A stretch of 7,010 bases of DNA from an uncultured Clostridia bacterium (GTDB lineage Bacteria; Bacillota; Clostridia; TANB77; CAG-508). Where the stretch lies: assembly GCA_949935895.1 (NCBI GenBank), contig CATLGL010000079.1, forward strand, positions 1 through 7,010. The letters run 5' to 3'. The notes below the pieces were generated by a model that was not told the origin of the DNA, did not search any database, and saw only the letters and a program-made list of their open reading frames with translations. Position 1 is the stretch's first letter. Each line of letters begins with the position of its first letter. A program made the translations under genes and the position numbers. This document shows positions 5,392-7,010 of the stretch, piece after piece.

Positions 5392-6108
5392 TTATTGTAC
5401 AATATCAATGGCATTGTCTTTGTTTAATCCTTCTAAGTTATAGTATGCTTCTGGTATTTTTCCTACAATAATATTTTCAGCAATTAGTACTTGGTTTGAT
5501 ATTTGCTCTTCCATAGTCTGATACGGTGTCAGCACATTTATTTTACAATCTACTTGCAAATAAATTCGATGAATTGTTTGGTTAATTCCTTGTGATTGAA
5601 ACTCACTTCTTAAATCTGTCTCTACATTTCCTACTAAGTTTAATTTTATTGGAATGCTTGGTCCCATGCCAGAAAGAAGTTTACTTCCTGTTAAGCCTCC
5701 AAGGTTAATATGTATCTTTTCTGTTTCCATTTCGTTAATTCGTTTTTGCACTTTTTCTCCTACATCCGAAATAATGTAATTGATTGGTATAATTTTGGAT
5801 TGAAGCATTGTTATATTATTATCATTGTCGCGATGTATCGTAATTAAATCTTCATATTGGTATTGACCAATAATCTTAGTTGATTCTTCATTACATATAA
5901 TAGTTGCAACACTTTTTGCTTTATCTTTACACAATGTCTCTAAAATAGGCTTCATTGAATTCATCATCATTTGAAATGTTAAAAGCATAACTAATATAAT
6001 AATGAAAAACTTACAAATTTTTTTTGTTTTTTTGGGCTCCATTTGATTAAACTTTTGAAAAATAAACTTTGGCATACGTATTTTATTTCTTCTATAGATG
6101 CTATCCAT
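5392..6108 (-). CDS. yunB: Sporulation protein YunB
   Basis: YunB is a membrane protein made during sporulation in Firmicutes, in Bacillus under mother-cell sigma-E control; its biochemical role is not known. The 238 residues are close to the family length of roughly 250. A short basic N-terminus (1-30) precedes one transmembrane segment (about 31-50), with the remainder likely outside the membrane. Family-like stretches are GGLTGSKLLSGMGPSIPIK (137-155), NQTIHRIYL (176-184) and VLIAENIIVGKIPEAYY (207-223). The first ATG is chosen because AAAGGAGG (6115-6122) stands six bases before it; Met12 lacks such a site. It follows the SipL-like gene by 70 bases with a hairpin between. I see no promoter of its own and no sigma-E-like promoter, so it may be co-transcribed with that gene. 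The family call rests on recognised motifs and is strong. Confidence 0.87.
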   Translation of the reverse strand: MDSIYRRNKIRMPKFIFQKFNQMEPKKTKKICKFFIIILVMLLTFQMMMNSMKPILETLCKDKAKSVATIICNEESTKIIGQYQYEDLITIHRDNDNNITMLQSKIIPINYIISDVGEKVQKRINEMETEKIHINLGGLTGSKLLSGMGPSIPIKLNLVGNVETDLRSEFQSQGINQTIHRIYLQVDCKINVLTPYQTMEEQISNQVLIAENIIVGKIPEAYYNLEGLNKDNAIDIVQ

Positions 6109-6131
6109 ATGCCCCCTCCTTTAGTTTTCTC

Positions 6132-6166
6132 AAATGACCAAAAGGTTTATAACCTCTTGGTCATTT
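6132..6166 (-). terminator. Hairpin between the SipL-like gene and yunB
   Basis: The arms 6132-6145 and 6153-6166 form a 14-bp stem with a 7-base loop; AATGACCAA/TTGGTCATT is the outer part. Position 6142/6156 is A-C on the plus strand but U-G in minus-strand RNA, so it was kept as a minus-strand structure. Only three U follow the stem and the yunB ribosome binding site comes 9 bases later. It may be a leaky terminator or an mRNA-stabilising intercistronic hairpin rather than a full stop. Confidence 0.55.
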
Positions 6167-6178
6167 TCTTCTTTTATT

Positions 6179-7010
6179 TTATGCAGTTATTTGTGTTTTG
6201 GTGTATACATATTTAGGAATAAATAATTGTTGCCCCACGTAAATTTTATCTTCGTCTTCAATTTTGTTAACTCTTACAATATCAGAAACAGTACTTCCAA
6301 ATCGCTTTGCAATATTCCATAAAGTATCTTTTGGCTTCACAAAATAGATAACCATACTATATATCTCTTTATTTCTTGTTTCATCAATATTAACTTCATT
6401 GATAATATTGATTTTAGTAGTATTGGATATGTTTAATACAAAACCAAGGTCAATTTTTGCCTCAATCATACCCTCTGTTCCTATAATAAAATTTTGACTA
6501 CTTACTTCAATTTCTATACTTATATTTGCATTTTGACTAATATTGGAAACTTCTACCATATGCTCAAATGGAAGAATTACCTCTTTTGTATTAACTCCAC
6601 AAGTACTGTTTGTTGCATATAAAAAGGTAAGGACTAGTTCTCCTTCAAACATTACCTTAGAATTTGCTATTTTTCGTTCTAAAATTCTTGGTTGCACTTC
6701 AACATCATAAATTTGGCTTCCTCCTACTTCTGGAGCTGATATCTTTTCTTTTATATTACATACATTTTTTACACAATTTTTATCTGACATAGTATTAACA
6801 CATCTTTGGTTAAAATCTAAACATTGACTTGGACTATATATATCTTGAATTACTTTTATTTCTTTATTTTCTCCGTTCGGTATCTTATTCGTTAGCAGGA
6901 TAGTGGCCGGTTTCATGACACTACTTGTATTCGTACTTATTTGAGTAATCAAAATACTGCCATCTCCTTTTATTTCAGGGGTTGTAATATTGAACCATGG
7001 GTCGCCGCCT
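6179..7010 (-). CDS. sipL: SipL-like spore coat/cortex morphogenesis protein (DUF3794/SPOCS and LysM), 5' end outside window
   Basis: The frame is open from the right edge and gives 276 residues to the stop at 6179. Residues about 90-210 form a DUF3794 (SPOCS) domain, including IYDVEVQPRILERK (100-113), GELVLTFLY (123-131) and LPFEHMVEV (146-154). The C-terminus is a LysM domain (about 221-266): YFVKPKDTLWNIAKRFGST with closing QQLFIP. DUF3794 repeats plus a terminal LysM is the architecture of Clostridioides difficile SipL, which binds the coat ATPase SpoIVA and holds the coat to the forespore; it is the clostridial counterpart of SpoVID. SipL is about 520 residues, so roughly half is missing here. 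A TTG at 6952 could be read as a start, but the frame continues upstream without a stop and the family needs more SPOCS domain there. A cluster of four Cys (63-84) lies before the domain. yunB follows. Family is secure; strict orthology with SipL is probable. Confidence 0.85.
   Translation of the reverse strand, partial: GGDPWFNITTPEIKGDGSILITQISTNTSSVMKPATILLTNKIPNGENKEIKVIQDIYSPSQCLDFNQRCVNTMSDKNCVKNVCNIKEKISAPEVGGSQIYDVEVQPRILERKIANSKVMFEGELVLTFLYATNSTCGVNTKEVILPFEHMVEVSNISQNANISIEIEVSSQNFIIGTEGMIEAKIDLGFVLNISNTTKINIINEVNIDETRNKEIYSMVIYFVKPKDTLWNIAKRFGSTVSDIVRVNKIEDEDKIYVGQQLFIPKYVYTKTQITA

Noticed and set aside
6179..6952. TTG at 6952 as the real start of the SipL-like gene
   Set aside because: An AGGAG lies 12 bases upstream, but the frame runs open to the window edge, and the family has further SPOCS sequence before this point.
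1..7010. CRISPR array, tRNA, rRNA, riboswitch or phage genes
   Set aside because: No regularly spaced repeats of suitable length, no cloverleaf or conserved rRNA or riboswitch core, and no phage-type genes were seen on reading both strands.

Overview
The window reads as AT-rich chromosomal DNA from an endospore-forming member of the Clostridia. All recognisable genes lie on the minus strand. This placement rests on the low GC content, strong AGGAGG-type ribosome binding sites, RNase Y, and two sporulation proteins (a SipL-like DUF3794/LysM protein and YunB). A prepilin-like protein of a kind common in uncultured Clostridia agrees with it. The species cannot be named from the sequence.

In transcription order, from right to left: a 5'-truncated SipL-like spore coat morphogenesis gene enters at the right edge (6179-7010). 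A hairpin and then yunB follow (5392-6108). Next is a 108-bp interrupted inverted repeat that may be a small non-autonomous element (5262-5369). The actin homologue mreB (4137-5141) has its own promoter and a striking triple direct repeat over that promoter, and it ends in a terminator hairpin. mtaB, a tRNA methylthiotransferase gene (2683-3988), is split by an apparent one-base frameshift. Then comes an unrecognised 81-residue protein with internal FLFQEI repeats (2264-2509), with its own promoter and a textbook terminator. rny (RNase Y, 544-2085) has its own promoter and terminator. The 5' part of a prepilin-like gene runs off the left edge (1-388).

Apart from the SipL-like/yunB pair, most genes look like single transcription units. 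Each has a sigma-A-type promoter with 17-18 bp spacing, and hairpins lie between most of them. The contents are mainly housekeeping and cell-surface functions: mRNA turnover, tRNA modification, cell shape, spore coat assembly and a pilin-like surface protein.

The most interesting signal is regulatory. Three TGTAA(T/C)-type hexamers at exact 11-bp spacing occur twice, before mreB and before the 81-residue repeat protein. This matches the tandem-hexamer operator known for WalR and the related PhoP-type response regulators. It suggests that the unknown small protein belongs to a cell-envelope regulon shared with mreB. The frameshift in mtaB and the inverted repeat downstream of yunB are the other points worth checking.
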